In this document: piece by piece, positions 23,126-31,491 of the stretch | Layout of the letters: every line of letters starts with the position of its first letter | Numbering within the stretch: the first letter of the stretch is position 1 | From: Actinobacteria bacterium casp-actino5 | GTDB taxonomy: Bacteria; Actinomycetota; Acidimicrobiia; Acidimicrobiales; Ilumatobacteraceae | Direction of reading: 5' to 3' | DNA: 37,166 nucleotides | NCBI GenBank assembly: GCA_001510385.1 | Contig: LFFE01000002.1 | Span: 1 to 37,166 of the forward strand | The notes under the pieces: generated by a model | What the model saw: only the letters and a program-made list of their open reading frames with translations | Told to the model about the DNA's origin: nothing | Databases searched by the model: none | Made by a program: the position numbers and the translations under genes

Positions 23126-25558
23126 ATGAATCCTGTCACCGTGACCCTCTCGCAAGGGGGCGCTTCCACCCATGATCTCAGCGCTACCGCTGCTGACCTC
23201 ATGACTGAGGACTACAACTCTCTCCTTGCTGCAGCCTCCGCTACACGAGACGCTGCGTTCGGCTCGCGGATCACATACTCGCCGAAGGTCTTTATTCCCC
23301 TCACCATGCTGTGCCGAGATGCATGTGGATATTGCACATTCGCTCAACCGCCAGCACGCCTCGAGCAACCGTTTCTCTCGCCCGAAGATGTCCTCGCCAT
23401 TGCAAAACAGGGCGCAAAACACGGCTGCCACGAAGCGCTCTTCACACTCGGAGAGGCCCCCGAGGATCGTTACGAAGTGGCTCAACAATGGCTGAGCGAT
23501 CACGGCTACGACTCAACAATCCACTATCTGCACGACATGGCACAACTTGTCCTCGATGAGACAGGACTTCTCCCCCACGCAAATGCGGGAGCAATTTCGC
23601 GAGCCGAACTAGAACTTCTCCGTCGAGTATCACCCAGCCAAGGAATGATGGTTGAAACGTTGCGCAGGGACCTTGCCTGTCATCGAGGCGCACCAGATAA
23701 GACGCCTGAACGTCGCCTCGCCACTCTCGAAGCGGCTGGTGAACTCGCTATCCCATTCACCACGGGAATTCTCGTTGGCATAGGTGAAACTCGAGTCGAC
23801 CGTCTCGCGGCTCTCGAAGCCATTGCCGCATCGCATCAACGCCATGGCCACGTTCAAGAAGTCATTATTCAGAACTTTCTTCCAAAGCCAGGCACTGGGA
23901 TGCGAAATGAACCGCCATGCCCGACCGACGAGTACCTCTGGACAATCGCTGCAGCACGAGCGCTGCTTCCGGCAGACATACATCTTCAGGCTCCACCAAA
24001 TCTCTCTGACGACATCGGCCAGCTCATCGACGCAGGAATCGATGATTGGGGTGGTGTCTCGCCGGTCACCGCTGACCATGTGAACCCCGAACGACCATGG
24101 CCAGAACTAGATCGCCTGCGGTCGATTACAGAAGAACGCGGCTACGCGCTTGCACCCCGACTCACCGCCCATCCCGAATTCGTGCTCAACCCAACTAAAT
24201 GGGTCGACAGCGGCTTGAGATTCGCCCTTCTTGACCGCTCAGACGCCGAGGGTCTTGGTCGTGATGATCCAGGTGCAATCTGGCCCGAAAAGACAACTGC
24301 CGCCGACGTCGTTCACGATGGAGCCGAAGTTGTTCTCATTGGGCACCGATCCACCGCATGGTACGCAGGGGCAACAAATCCCCCGACCACCCTGATCCCT
24401 GGTCGCTCGTCAACCTCGGTACATTCTCCGATTCAACGAGTGCTCGATGCCGTCGCTGCAGGAGAACAACTCACCGAGAACGACATCGTCACATTGTTCT
24501 CAGCACGAGGACCAGAAGTCAATGCAATTGCCGAGGTTGCTGATCAACTTCGCCATGAGGCGGTTGGCGACACTGTGACATGGGTACATAACCGAAACAT
24601 CAACTACACCAACGTCTGCACGTTTAAGTGCCGATTCTGTGGCTTCTCCAAAGGCCCGATGTCACTCAATCTTCGAGGCACTCCTTACCTACTTACTCTC
24701 GATGACATTGCAGAGCGCGCCGGCGAAGCTGAAAAGCTCGGCGCTACCGAAGTCACTCTTCAGGGTGGAATTCATCCCGACTTCGATGGCGACTACTACA
24801 TCGATGTCACCCATGCAGTTCGAAATGCAGCACCATCCATTCATGTGCACGGATTCACAGCACTCGAAATTACTGAAGGTGCCAAACGACTGGGTGAAGA
24901 CCTTGTCACATATCTCGGCCGTTTAAAAGAAGCCGGCCTCTCATCACTTCCAGGTACAGCTGCAGAAATCCTTGACGACGCCGTTCGAGCCGAACTGTGC
25001 CCTGACAAGATCACGACTGCCGAATGGCTCGACTGCCACGCAGCGGCACACGAGGTCGGACTTGGGTCCAACATCACGATGATGTTCGGCTCGATTGAGA
25101 ACCCTCGGTCGTGGGCAAAACACTTCATCGTGACCCGAGACCTGCAGGCAGTAACTGGAGGATTCACCGAATTTGTTGGATTGCCATTCGTCCACATGGC
25201 ATCGCCGATCTACCTTCAGCGAAAAGCGCGACGTGGACCGACGTTTAGAGAAACGCTCCTCGTCCACGCAATCGCAAGAATCGTGTACCGAGGTCTTATT
25301 GACAACATCCAGTTGTCATGGGTGAAACTGGGCGAACATGCGAGCCGCCAGTTACTGCAAGCTGGCTGTAACGACCTCGGTGGCACGCTGATGGACGAAA
25401 ACATCTCGAGAGCTGCAGGTGCCGCTCATGGTCAGGGAATGACGGCACATGACTTCTCGCACCTCATCGAACCCCTCGGGCGGCGACTCGCCGAGCGGAC
25501 CACCTCATATGGTCGGGCCGATCAACCGAGCACCAAAAAAGAAGCATCTGTGTCGTAA
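23126..25558 (+). CDS. fbiC: FO synthase, CofG-CofH fusion
   Basis: The 810-residue protein makes the deazaflavin core (FO) of coenzyme F420 from tyrosine and a ribityl-diaminouracil. Two radical-SAM halves are present. The CofG-like half has Cys63, Cys67 and Cys70 in CRDACGYC; the CofH-like half has Cys498, Cys502 and Cys505 in CTFKCRFC. Both hold a [4Fe-4S] cluster for SAM cleavage. The fused form is typical of Actinobacteria. ATG 23126 has TACAGT six bases upstream and only AGGGA touching the start, so it is probably leaderless. The HxlR-type gene diverges from it. fbiA, fbiB and cofC are not in the window. Confidence 0.96.
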   Translation: MNPVTVTLSQGGASTHDLSATAADLMTEDYNSLLAAASATRDAAFGSRITYSPKVFIPLTMLCRDACGYCTFAQPPARLEQPFLSPEDVLAIAKQGAKHGCHEALFTLGEAPEDRYEVAQQWLSDHGYDSTIHYLHDMAQLVLDETGLLPHANAGAISRAELELLRRVSPSQGMMVETLRRDLACHRGAPDKTPERRLATLEAAGELAIPFTTGILVGIGETRVDRLAALEAIAASHQRHGHVQEVIIQNFLPKPGTGMRNEPPCPTDEYLWTIAAARALLPADIHLQAPPNLSDDIGQLIDAGIDDWGGVSPVTADHVNPERPWPELDRLRSITEERGYALAPRLTAHPEFVLNPTKWVDSGLRFALLDRSDAEGLGRDDPGAIWPEKTTAADVVHDGAEVVLIGHRSTAWYAGATNPPTTLIPGRSSTSVHSPIQRVLDAVAAGEQLTENDIVTLFSARGPEVNAIAEVADQLRHEAVGDTVTWVHNRNINYTNVCTFKCRFCGFSKGPMSLNLRGTPYLLTLDDIAERAGEAEKLGATEVTLQGGIHPDFDGDYYIDVTHAVRNAAPSIHVHGFTALEITEGAKRLGEDLVTYLGRLKEAGLSSLPGTAAEILDDAVRAELCPDKITTAEWLDCHAAAHEVGLGSNITMMFGSIENPRSWAKHFIVTRDLQAVTGGFTEFVGLPFVHMASPIYLQRKARRGPTFRETLLVHAIARIVYRGLIDNIQLSWVKLGEHASRQLLQAGCNDLGGTLMDENISRAAGAAHGQGMTAHDFSHLIEPLGRRLAERTTSYGRADQPSTKKEASVS

Positions 25559-25627
25559 GGGCCTAAACCGCCTAACATCTTCTCGTTACATTTTGGTCGT
25601 CCGTTAGGAGTCGGCCAGCAAGGCCCT
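25558..25627 (+). promoter_or_regulatory. nested inverted repeats in the hppA leader
   Basis: AGGGCCT (25558-25564) pairs perfectly with AGGCCCT (25621-25627), and inside it CCTAAC (25571-25576) pairs with GTTAGG (25603-25608). The outer stem ends three bases before the ribosome site GGAGG (25631-25635). TAACAT (25573-25578) could be a -10 box. This could be a folded leader RNA or a pair of protein-binding half sites; it matches no riboswitch class I know. Confidence 0.42.
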
Positions 25628-25645
25628 ACAGGAGGCACTTTCACC

Positions 25646-27736
25646 GTGGATATGATCCCCTACCTCGCCGCGGCTTCGGCAATCGCCGCTCTTGCGCTAG
25701 CGGCGTTTTTCTATAAAGCCGTTGCGGCAGCATCGCCTGGCGATGACCGCATGGTCTTCTTGATGACCGAAATCCAAAAGGGCGCGCGAGCGTTCCTCTA
25801 TAAGGAGTACTCCTGGGTTGCAATCTTCGTTGTTGCGCTCGCAGTTGTGCTCGCAATTGTGATTGCCCCGTTGGCAGCAGTGTCCTACGTTCTTGGCGCA
25901 TTGCTCTCAGCCGGCGCCGGTTACATCGGTATGACCGTTGCAACCATGGCGAACGCTCGAACAGCAGAGGCAGCGAAGTCTGGCGCAGGCAAAGCACTGC
26001 CAGTGGCCTTCCGCGGTGGTGCCGTTATGGGCTTTACGGTTGCTGGTCTCGCACTTCTCGGCCTGATGTTCACCTACCTGTTGTTCGTCGTATGGCTTGA
26101 GGTAGATCAAGCGTTCGAGATCGTTACTGCCTTCGGACTTGGTGCATCCTCAATTGCTCTGTTCAGCCGCGTTGGTGGCGGTATCTACACCAAAGCTGCT
26201 GACGTCGGTGCCGACCTCGTTGGCAAAGTTGAAGCCGGTATCCCTGAAGATGACCCTCGTAACCCCGCAACGATTGCCGACAACGTCGGCGACAACGTCG
26301 GCGACGTGGCCGGCATGGGCGCCGACCTGTTCGAGTCATACGCCGGCTCGATCATTGCTCCAATTTCGCTGATCGCCTTTGCTGGCGCAGGCGGGCTTAC
26401 TGCAGCAGGCATCAAGACCGATCAGACCCAATTTGTGTCGTACCTGATGTTCCCGATCGCAATTGCGTTCGTTGGAATGGTCGCTTCGATTATCGGATCG
26501 TTCTTCGTGAAATCCGGAGACTCCACCGACAGCCACGCTCTGTCACGGGCCCTGCATCGCGGAACCAACATTGCGATGGGTCTCACGATCATTGCCACCG
26601 TCGTCGCTGCATACATGATCTTCGACGTCGAGAAGCCGTGGGGTATTGCGGTTTCAGTTATCGGTGGTCTCATCGTCGGTTGGGCTCTCGGCAAGACCGC
26701 TGAGTACTACACCTCAGATGCGTACGCTCCAGTCAAGAAGATTGCAACCCAGTCAGAGACCGGACCCGCAACCACTGTCCTGTCGGGAATCTCCACCGGA
26801 ATGGTTTCGGTAGCTTCATCGGTCATCCTCATTCTCATCGGTGTGCTCGTCGCATGGTGGGGTGGCGATATGTCGTTTGGCGAGACCGAAATTCCAGGTG
26901 GCATCTACGGAATCGCCGTTGCTGCAATCGGCATGCTCGCAACCACTGGCGTAGTGGTGTCTGTTGACGCCTATGGCCCAATCTCAGACAATGCCGGCGG
27001 TATCGCCGAAATGGCTCACCTCGACCCATCAGTGCGTAAGGTCACCGATGCTCTCGACAGCCTAGGCAATACCACCGCTGCGATTGCTAAGGGCTTCGCC
27101 GTTGGTTCAGCGGCACTCACTGCTCTGGCGCTCTTCAAGAGCTTCGAATATGCAATCGCTGCTGCGGGTGGTTCACTCGACCTCAACATTGGCGAAGTTG
27201 ATGCATTCGTCGGACTCTTCCTCGGAGCCGGACTTCCCTTCCTCTTTGCAGCACTTACCATCGATGCCGTTGGCCGTGCAGCAAACAAGATGATTGAAGA
27301 AGTACGCCGACAGTTCCGCGAGATCCCTGGTCTCCGGGAAGGCAAAGAAGGTGTCATTCCTGACTCGGCGCGCTGTGTTGCGATTTCGACTGAAGCATCG
27401 CTCCGCGAGATGCTCATTCCTGGCGCACTTGCAGTCGTCGTTCCACTCGTTACTGGATTCATCTCGGTCAACGCACTCGGCGCAATGCTTGCTGGCGTTC
27501 TCGTGAGCGGATTCTCGATTGCGATCTACATGGCAAATGCTGGCGGCGCATGGGACAACGCAAAGAAGTACATCGAAGCCGGTAGCCATGGTGGCAAGGG
27601 TTCAGATGCCCACAAGGCTGCCGTCGTTGGCGACACTGTCGGCGACCCGTTCAAGGACACCTCAGGTCCTGCGATGAACATTCTCATCAAGGTGATGACG
27701 ATTGTCGCCTTGGTGTTTGCAAGCGCTTTCGTCTGA
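25646..27736 (+). CDS. hppA: membrane-bound pyrophosphatase (ion-pumping)
   Basis: The 696-residue polytopic protein hydrolyses pyrophosphate and pumps H+ or Na+ out of the cytoplasm. The catalytic stretch is complete: [20 protein letters not shown], then [20 protein letters not shown], and near the end the second acidic site [17 protein letters not shown]. In [10 protein letters not shown], Ala478 sits where potassium-independent enzymes have Lys, so the potassium-dependent class is predicted; the third residue after it is Ala rather than the usual Gly. H+ versus Na+ cannot be decided by eye. GTG 25646 lies ten bases after GGAGG; ATG 25652 is too far from it. A structured leader precedes the gene and a strong terminator follows. 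Confidence 0.97.
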   Translation: MDMIPYLAAASAIAALALAAFFYKAVAAASPGDDRMVFLMTEIQKGARAFLYKEYSWVAIFVVALAVVLAIVIAPLAAVSYVLGALLSAGAGYIGMTVATMANARTAEAAKSGAGKALPVAFRGGAVMGFTVAGLALLGLMFTYLLFVVWLEVDQAFEIVTAFGLGASSIALFSRVGGGIYTKAADVGADLVGKVEAGIPEDDPRNPATIADNVGDNVGDVAGMGADLFESYAGSIIAPISLIAFAGAGGLTAAGIKTDQTQFVSYLMFPIAIAFVGMVASIIGSFFVKSGDSTDSHALSRALHRGTNIAMGLTIIATVVAAYMIFDVEKPWGIAVSVIGGLIVGWALGKTAEYYTSDAYAPVKKIATQSETGPATTVLSGISTGMVSVASSVILILIGVLVAWWGGDMSFGETEIPGGIYGIAVAAIGMLATTGVVVSVDAYGPISDNAGGIAEMAHLDPSVRKVTDALDSLGNTTAAIAKGFAVGSAALTALALFKSFEYAIAAAGGSLDLNIGEVDAFVGLFLGAGLPFLFAALTIDAVGRAANKMIEEVRRQFREIPGLREGKEGVIPDSARCVAISTEASLREMLIPGALAVVVPLVTGFISVNALGAMLAGVLVSGFSIAIYMANAGGAWDNAKKYIEAGSHGGKGSDAHKAAVVGDTVGDPFKDTSGPAMNILIKVMTIVALVFASAFV

Positions 27737-27749
27737 TCCTGATCAGACG
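27730..27749 (+). repeat. inverted repeat over the hppA stop codon
   Basis: CGTCTGATC and GATCAGACG are perfect complements around CT, and the TGA stop lies inside the first arm. It comes 14 bases before the main terminator hairpin and may be part of a two-hairpin end. Confidence 0.5.
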
Positions 27750-27762
27750 TGTAGAACTGTTG

Positions 27763-27799
27763 GTGGCGGTGGGGTTAACCCCACCGCCACTTTCGTTTT
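27763..27799 (+). terminator. rho-independent terminator of hppA
   Basis: GTGGCGGTGGGGTT and AACCCCACCGCCAC form a perfect 14-pair palindrome at 27763-27790, followed by TTTCGTTTT. This is by far the strongest terminator in the window. As a palindrome it can also fold for minus-strand transcripts, but the T-run serves only hppA. Confidence 0.9.
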
Positions 27800-27827
27800 C
27801 AGCGACCATCTCAGCATTACGCGTGCT

Positions 27828-28652
27828 CTAGTTCTCAGCCGCGACGAAATCGATGATTTGCTCAACAGCACCAACGAGTGATGGCTCAAGGTCAGCAAAC
27901 GACTTCACCGAGTTACGCAACTTCGGCCAGAAGCCTTCGAGCTCAACCCCAATCGCGTCACAAAGCCCCTGCTTCCATGGAATACCCATCGGCACATCTG
28001 GCCATGATTCGAGGCCGATCGTTCGAGGACGAATCCCCGCCCACACATCAACAAATGGATGGCCGGTAATCAGTACATGGTCATTGAGCACCGAATCGGC
28101 GATCCGCTGCTCTTTAGATCCCTCAACGAGATGATCGAGTAACACGCCGAGGCGGCGCGTTGATGCCGGCTGGAATTCCTCAACTCGATTCACAAGATCA
28201 TCCGCACCGTGCAATGGTTCAACAACGATTCCAAGCTCACGCAACTCATCTCCCCATACATGTTCGAGTAGCTCAGCGTCATGTGTACCTTCAACCCAAA
28301 TCCGATGAGGTTGAGCGACACGTGCTCGTGAAGCACCGTGTGATTTCTCTCCAAGGAACCCGCCCGCCGCCGAGACCGTCTGCGTCAACACAGGAGTGGC
28401 TTCAGGTCGTTGCAATGTCACCGGCTTACCGTCGATGAGGAACCCACCAGGCTTCCATGTGAAATGGCGCAATTGCTGATTGCGATCGCGCAATGTGACA
28501 CCTTCAAATGACCAACGGACCACGTCACCCACAAAGCCACTCGATCGGTCCTCCACGACCATTCCCGCCTCAGCAGTGACCGTCTCATACCTCGGCCGAC
28601 GTCGATCTGCATCGAATTCATCAAGAATGTCTCGCTGGTGTCCAGACGGCAT
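27828..28652 (-). CDS. DUF3097 family protein
   Basis: The 274-residue protein belongs to a family found almost only in Actinobacteria and without proven function. After an N-terminal beta-rich part comes RIWVEGTHDAELLEHVWG (about residues 117-134), then GADDLVNRVEEF and GVLLDHLVEGSKE (169-181), and VLITGHPFVDVW. The spaced Glu121 and Asp173 with flanking hydrophobic strands resemble a Toprim-like fold (inference), which would suggest metal-dependent action on nucleic acid. It is cytoplasmic. ATG 28652 follows GGAGGG almost directly, and CACTCT lies six bases upstream. It diverges from the DUF4349 lipoprotein gene over 53 bases. Confidence 0.82.
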   Translation of the reverse strand: MPSGHQRDILDEFDADRRRPRYETVTAEAGMVVEDRSSGFVGDVVRWSFEGVTLRDRNQQLRHFTWKPGGFLIDGKPVTLQRPEATPVLTQTVSAAGGFLGEKSHGASRARVAQPHRIWVEGTHDAELLEHVWGDELRELGIVVEPLHGADDLVNRVEEFQPASTRRLGVLLDHLVEGSKEQRIADSVLNDHVLITGHPFVDVWAGIRPRTIGLESWPDVPMGIPWKQGLCDAIGVELEGFWPKLRNSVKSFADLEPSLVGAVEQIIDFVAAEN

Positions 28653-28705
28653 CCCTCCAGAGTGGCAGAGGGAACCATTTCGTTGGTGGCATCGTCAAAT
28701 AGTGC

Positions 28706-29632
28706 ATGAAGAGTTATCGACGCTCACGCACACCAATGTTCCTTGCCATCGCCGCCACTGCACTGCTCGCTCTCACTGGGTGCGGATCGGGTAGCGACGA
28801 CTCCGCAGATTCATCGAACGCATATGGCGCACCTGTCGAGGAAGAAATGGCCTACGAAGTAGCAGCCGCGGATTCCGCAGGTGGGTTTGATTCGTACCAG
28901 AGCAGTGATGACGGTAGTTCATTTGAAAATGTTGTTGACATATCTGTCGAGAAACGAGACCTCATCATCGAGATGGGTGTCTCAATTGAATCTGAAGATA
29001 TATCTGCCTCTGTCGGTGCTATCCGTTCGTTTGCAACCAGCGCTGGTGGAGTGATCACCAGTAGCAATATCGGATTGCGAACCGAAGATCAACACAATGG
29101 GTGGGCAACTCTCGTCATCCGGGTTCCACCAGACCGACTTGATTCATTCTTGGTGAATCTCGATAACCCGGAACGCGTCGGGGTACTCACCTCGTCAAAC
29201 ACGTGGACCCAAGACGTCACTGAGCAACTTGTAGAACTCGATGTACGTATCGAGAACCAACGTGAATCAGTTGCCCGAATTCGCCAACTCCTCGCTGAAG
29301 CTAAGGATCTCAGCGATGTTGTCACCCTCGAATACGAACTTAACCGTCGTCAAACCGACCTTGAGGTGCAACTCGCTCGACAGGCTTCACTAGAAGGCCG
29401 GGTCTCACTTTCAACAGTGACTATTGATCTCTACTCCCCGGGCGATGCACCCATCCCAGACTCTGAACGCACGATTATTTCGGGCTTCACAGATGGCTGG
29501 TCATCATTTGTTGGCACTGCAAGCTCTCTTGGATGGTTCGTCGCTGCTGCCAGCCCCTACATCGGCGTAATTCTCATCGTCGTTCTTGCGATCGCGCTCC
29601 TCAGGAGGAGTCGCCGGACAGTGGGCCAGTGA
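28706..29632 (+). CDS. DUF4349 lipoprotein with C-terminal membrane helix
   Basis: This 308-residue protein has a basic N-terminus, a hydrophobic stretch ending in LALTGC (lipidated Cys26), a Ser/Gly/Asp-rich linker to about residue 75, and a DUF4349 domain. The domain shows RDLIIEMGVSIESED, TLVIRVPPDRLDSFL, a coiled-coil hairpin rich in Glu, Arg and Gln (about residues 170-235) and STVTIDLY. A final membrane helix SPYIGVILIVVLAIALL is followed by RRSRR. It is anchored at both ends and should lie on the outer face of the membrane. The family's function is unknown. Its 3' end overlaps the convergent Trp-rich gene by 32 bases. Confidence 0.85.
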   Translation: MKSYRRSRTPMFLAIAATALLALTGCGSGSDDSADSSNAYGAPVEEEMAYEVAAADSAGGFDSYQSSDDGSSFENVVDISVEKRDLIIEMGVSIESEDISASVGAIRSFATSAGGVITSSNIGLRTEDQHNGWATLVIRVPPDRLDSFLVNLDNPERVGVLTSSNTWTQDVTEQLVELDVRIENQRESVARIRQLLAEAKDLSDVVTLEYELNRRQTDLEVQLARQASLEGRVSLSTVTIDLYSPGDAPIPDSERTIISGFTDGWSSFVGTASSLGWFVAAASPYIGVILIVVLAIALLRRSRRTVGQ

Positions 29633-30275
29633 CCTCCGCCCAGCCCTCGGTATCGACAACGAATTTCCATGATGATTGGTCTGGCCCAGCAATCACTGCG
29701 TCAACCTCGTCAGAAATTCGCTGAGGAACGATCTCCCCGATCGAATCGCCATCGTGAGACCACCATCGGTGACATCTCCAGGCACTCGCTTCAACAATCT
29801 CGACAGGGGGTCGGCCAGCGACCTCGATCAACCCGTGAACAACTCCCACCTGCTGATATCCAGCGCCAGCGGTCAGAGGGGCCGATTGACTCGTGGCGTA
29901 CCACTCAACATCAGATGCAATCGGTGTGGGTTCGCCAAACCCACTTTGTGAGATCTCTAACGGATCATCAACCGCTATCGCGAGAGACTCATTCGAGACC
30001 GTCCACTGCTCGTGTGCAGCCTCACAAAGATGTTCAGCCCACAGCAGATCCCCTTTCACAAGGCCCGTAGGGGAACGCATCGGGACATTCCAATCAGAAA
30101 TGTGCAAGAACTGCTCTCCCGGAGCTCGCCACACCCACCAATAGCCGAGCACTCGTGTTGCTGGATCAGACCGATGACCGCACATTCCTGCTGACCCATC
30201 CGGAAGCCACCAGCCAAACCACCACTCGTCAATACAATCGGCGTGAGGCCCCTCATCGGCCGGTTCGATGTCCAC
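29601..30275 (-). CDS. Trp-rich protein of unknown function
   Basis: I do not recognise the family. The 224 residues contain about 16 Trp, many in pairs (EWWFGWWLPDG, GYWWVWRAPG, HRWWSHDG). There is no signal peptide or membrane segment, and predicted strands alternate with turns, which suggests a beta-barrel or lipocalin-like fold (inference). GTG 30275 is chosen because TATTCT ends seven bases upstream and the longer frame to 30416 only mirrors the divergent SCP2 gene. It diverges from that lipid-binding-type gene across 21 bases, so a shared lipid or steroid role is possible but unproven. Confidence 0.65.
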   Translation of the reverse strand: MDIEPADEGPHADCIDEWWFGWWLPDGSAGMCGHRSDPATRVLGYWWVWRAPGEQFLHISDWNVPMRSPTGLVKGDLLWAEHLCEAAHEQWTVSNESLAIAVDDPLEISQSGFGEPTPIASDVEWYATSQSAPLTAGAGYQQVGVVHGLIEVAGRPPVEIVEASAWRCHRWWSHDGDSIGEIVPQRISDEVDAVIAGPDQSSWKFVVDTEGWAEVTGPLSGDSS

Positions 30276-30282
30276 ACGCGGC

Positions 30283-30288
30283 AGAATA
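30283..30288 (-). promoter_or_regulatory. -10 element (TATTCT) of the Trp-rich gene
   Basis: TATTCT on the minus strand ends seven bases before GTG 30275. Read on the plus strand these bases overlap CAGAAT (30282-30287), the best -10 candidate for the SCP2-like gene. Confidence 0.4.
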
Positions 30289-30296
30289 GGACTCCT

Positions 30297-30722
30297 GTGA
30301 GCACTGATGACGACAACAACCCGGAAATGATCGACTACCTGTCGCTTGCTTGGATCAGAGAACTCAGCCGAGAGGTCCGCGAAAGCGAAGAACTTGCCGA
30401 ACTCGCGACACACCACTCAATTGGCGTCACCCAGGTCGTCAACGAAGGACCTGACGGTGACGTCACCTACCACTTACAAGTCGCCGACGGTACTGCGATG
30501 TTCGGTGCAGGAGCCGCCGATCCGGAAGATGTGAAGATGCAGCAGAGTTACGAAACTGCAGTAGCCGTCGCAACTGGAGAACTCAATGCACAAGAAGCCT
30601 TCGTCACCGGGAAGATTTTGCTGTTCGGCGACAGGGAGGCACTCATGCAGGCACAAGAGGTCTTTGCGGCGCTCGACACCGTGTTCAACACGGTGAGAAC
30701 ACGCACCCGCTACAACAGGTAG
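30297..30722 (+). CDS. SCP2 sterol-binding-like domain protein
   Basis: This 141-residue soluble protein consists of one SCP2-like domain: YLSLAWIRELSREV as the first helix, VTYHLQVADGTAMFGAGAADPEDVKMQQSYE split over the central sheet (about residues 54-85), then LNAQEAFVTGKILLFGDREALM, where the FVTGKI(L)xxxGD signature is characteristic. The family binds lipids or acyl-CoA. GTG 30297 is chosen, with AGGA six bases upstream; the frame to 30243 overlaps the divergent gene. deoD follows after 21 bases but has its own -10 box. Confidence 0.78.
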   Translation: MSTDDDNNPEMIDYLSLAWIRELSREVRESEELAELATHHSIGVTQVVNEGPDGDVTYHLQVADGTAMFGAGAADPEDVKMQQSYETAVAVATGELNAQEAFVTGKILLFGDREALMQAQEVFAALDTVFNTVRTRTRYNR

Positions 30723-30731
30723 ATGCTCGCC

Positions 30732-30737
30732 TAGTCT
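30732..30737 (+). promoter_or_regulatory. -10 element (TAGTCT) of deoD
   Basis: TAGTCT lies six bases before ATG 30744 and just after the SCP2-like stop codon. No ribosome site is present, so a leaderless start is likely. Confidence 0.45.
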
Positions 30738-30743
30738 CTGAGC

Positions 30744-31457
30744 ATGCCAATTCACTTACGTGCGGAACCCGGCGAGTACGCAGCGAATGTGTTGTGTCCC
30801 GGCGACCCGAATCGGGCAACTCACATCGCCGAAACATTCTTTGATCCGGGATACCAATTGGTCAACTCAGAGCGCGGAATGCTTGGTTACACCGGCACCT
30901 TCGAAGGGCAGCCAATCAGTGTGCAAACCACCGGCATGGGGTGCCCATCGGCAGGAATTGTGTTCGAGGAACTCGCCCAACTCGGTGCGCGCCGATTTGT
31001 GCGGGTGGGTACCTGTGGCGGTCTTCTCAACGGAATGCAAATGGGCGACATCGTCATTGCAATGAGCGCCACCGCTGACGACACCACCCCCCTTCGCTAC
31101 TCGGGGGTCGACGGCTTCTCTCCGACTGCCACCTTCGGGCTCATTAGGTCAGCTGCAGACCTCGCAGCTGCCGACGGCAGCACAGTTCATGTCGGTCCGA
31201 TTGTGACGAGTGGACTCTTCTACGACCCGGATCCAACGGCATTCGCAAAGTGGAAATCGACCGGCCATATCGGCGTCGAGATGGAAGCCGCAATGATGTA
31301 CACCGTTGCGGCAACGCACGGCATTGAGGCACTCGCAATGATGACAGTGTCTGACGTGCTCGGCGACGACGGGTCAACAGTCAGAATCTCAGATGAGGAA
31401 CTGAAGCGAGGCGTTGACGCGATGATGCACATCGCCTGCCGGGTCGCGGTGTCGTAA
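30744..31457 (+). CDS. deoD: purine nucleoside phosphorylase, DeoD type
   Basis: The 237-residue protein is a PNP/UDP-family phosphorylase that cleaves purine nucleosides with phosphate for salvage. VLCPGDPNRA (residues 16-25) is the phosphate loop, VRVGTCGGL the central strand, GVEMEAAMMY the ribose-binding Glu-Met-Glu, and MMTVSDVLG has the purine-binding Asp of the hexameric DeoD class. The length matches bacterial DeoD. Uridine phosphorylase is related, but the SD after the last strand favours purines. Its stop faces mdh across a 34-base gap with a hairpin. Confidence 0.92.
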   Translation: MPIHLRAEPGEYAANVLCPGDPNRATHIAETFFDPGYQLVNSERGMLGYTGTFEGQPISVQTTGMGCPSAGIVFEELAQLGARRFVRVGTCGGLLNGMQMGDIVIAMSATADDTTPLRYSGVDGFSPTATFGLIRSAADLAAADGSTVHVGPIVTSGLFYDPDPTAFAKWKSTGHIGVEMEAAMMYTVAATHGIEALAMMTVSDVLGDDGSTVRISDEELKRGVDAMMHIACRVAVS

Positions 31458-31467
31458 CGATTGTTGC

Positions 31468-31485
31468 GGTCTGGATACCCAGACC
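31468..31485. terminator. hairpin between convergent deoD and mdh
   Basis: GGTCTGG (31468-31474) and CCAGACC (31479-31485) pair perfectly around ATAC, midway between the two stop codons. There is no T-run on either side, so it would be a U-less terminator of the kind proposed in actinobacteria. Confidence 0.5.
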
Positions 31486-31491
31486 ACAGGA

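Noticed and set aside
30243-30296. Upstream extension of the SCP2-like frame
   Set aside because: It would overlap the divergent gene; GTG 30297 has AGGA at a suitable distance.
30276-30416. N-terminal extension of the Trp-rich frame to 30416
   Set aside because: It is antisense to the SCP2-like coding region, has no ribosome site, and a good -10 box and GTG occur at 30283-30275.
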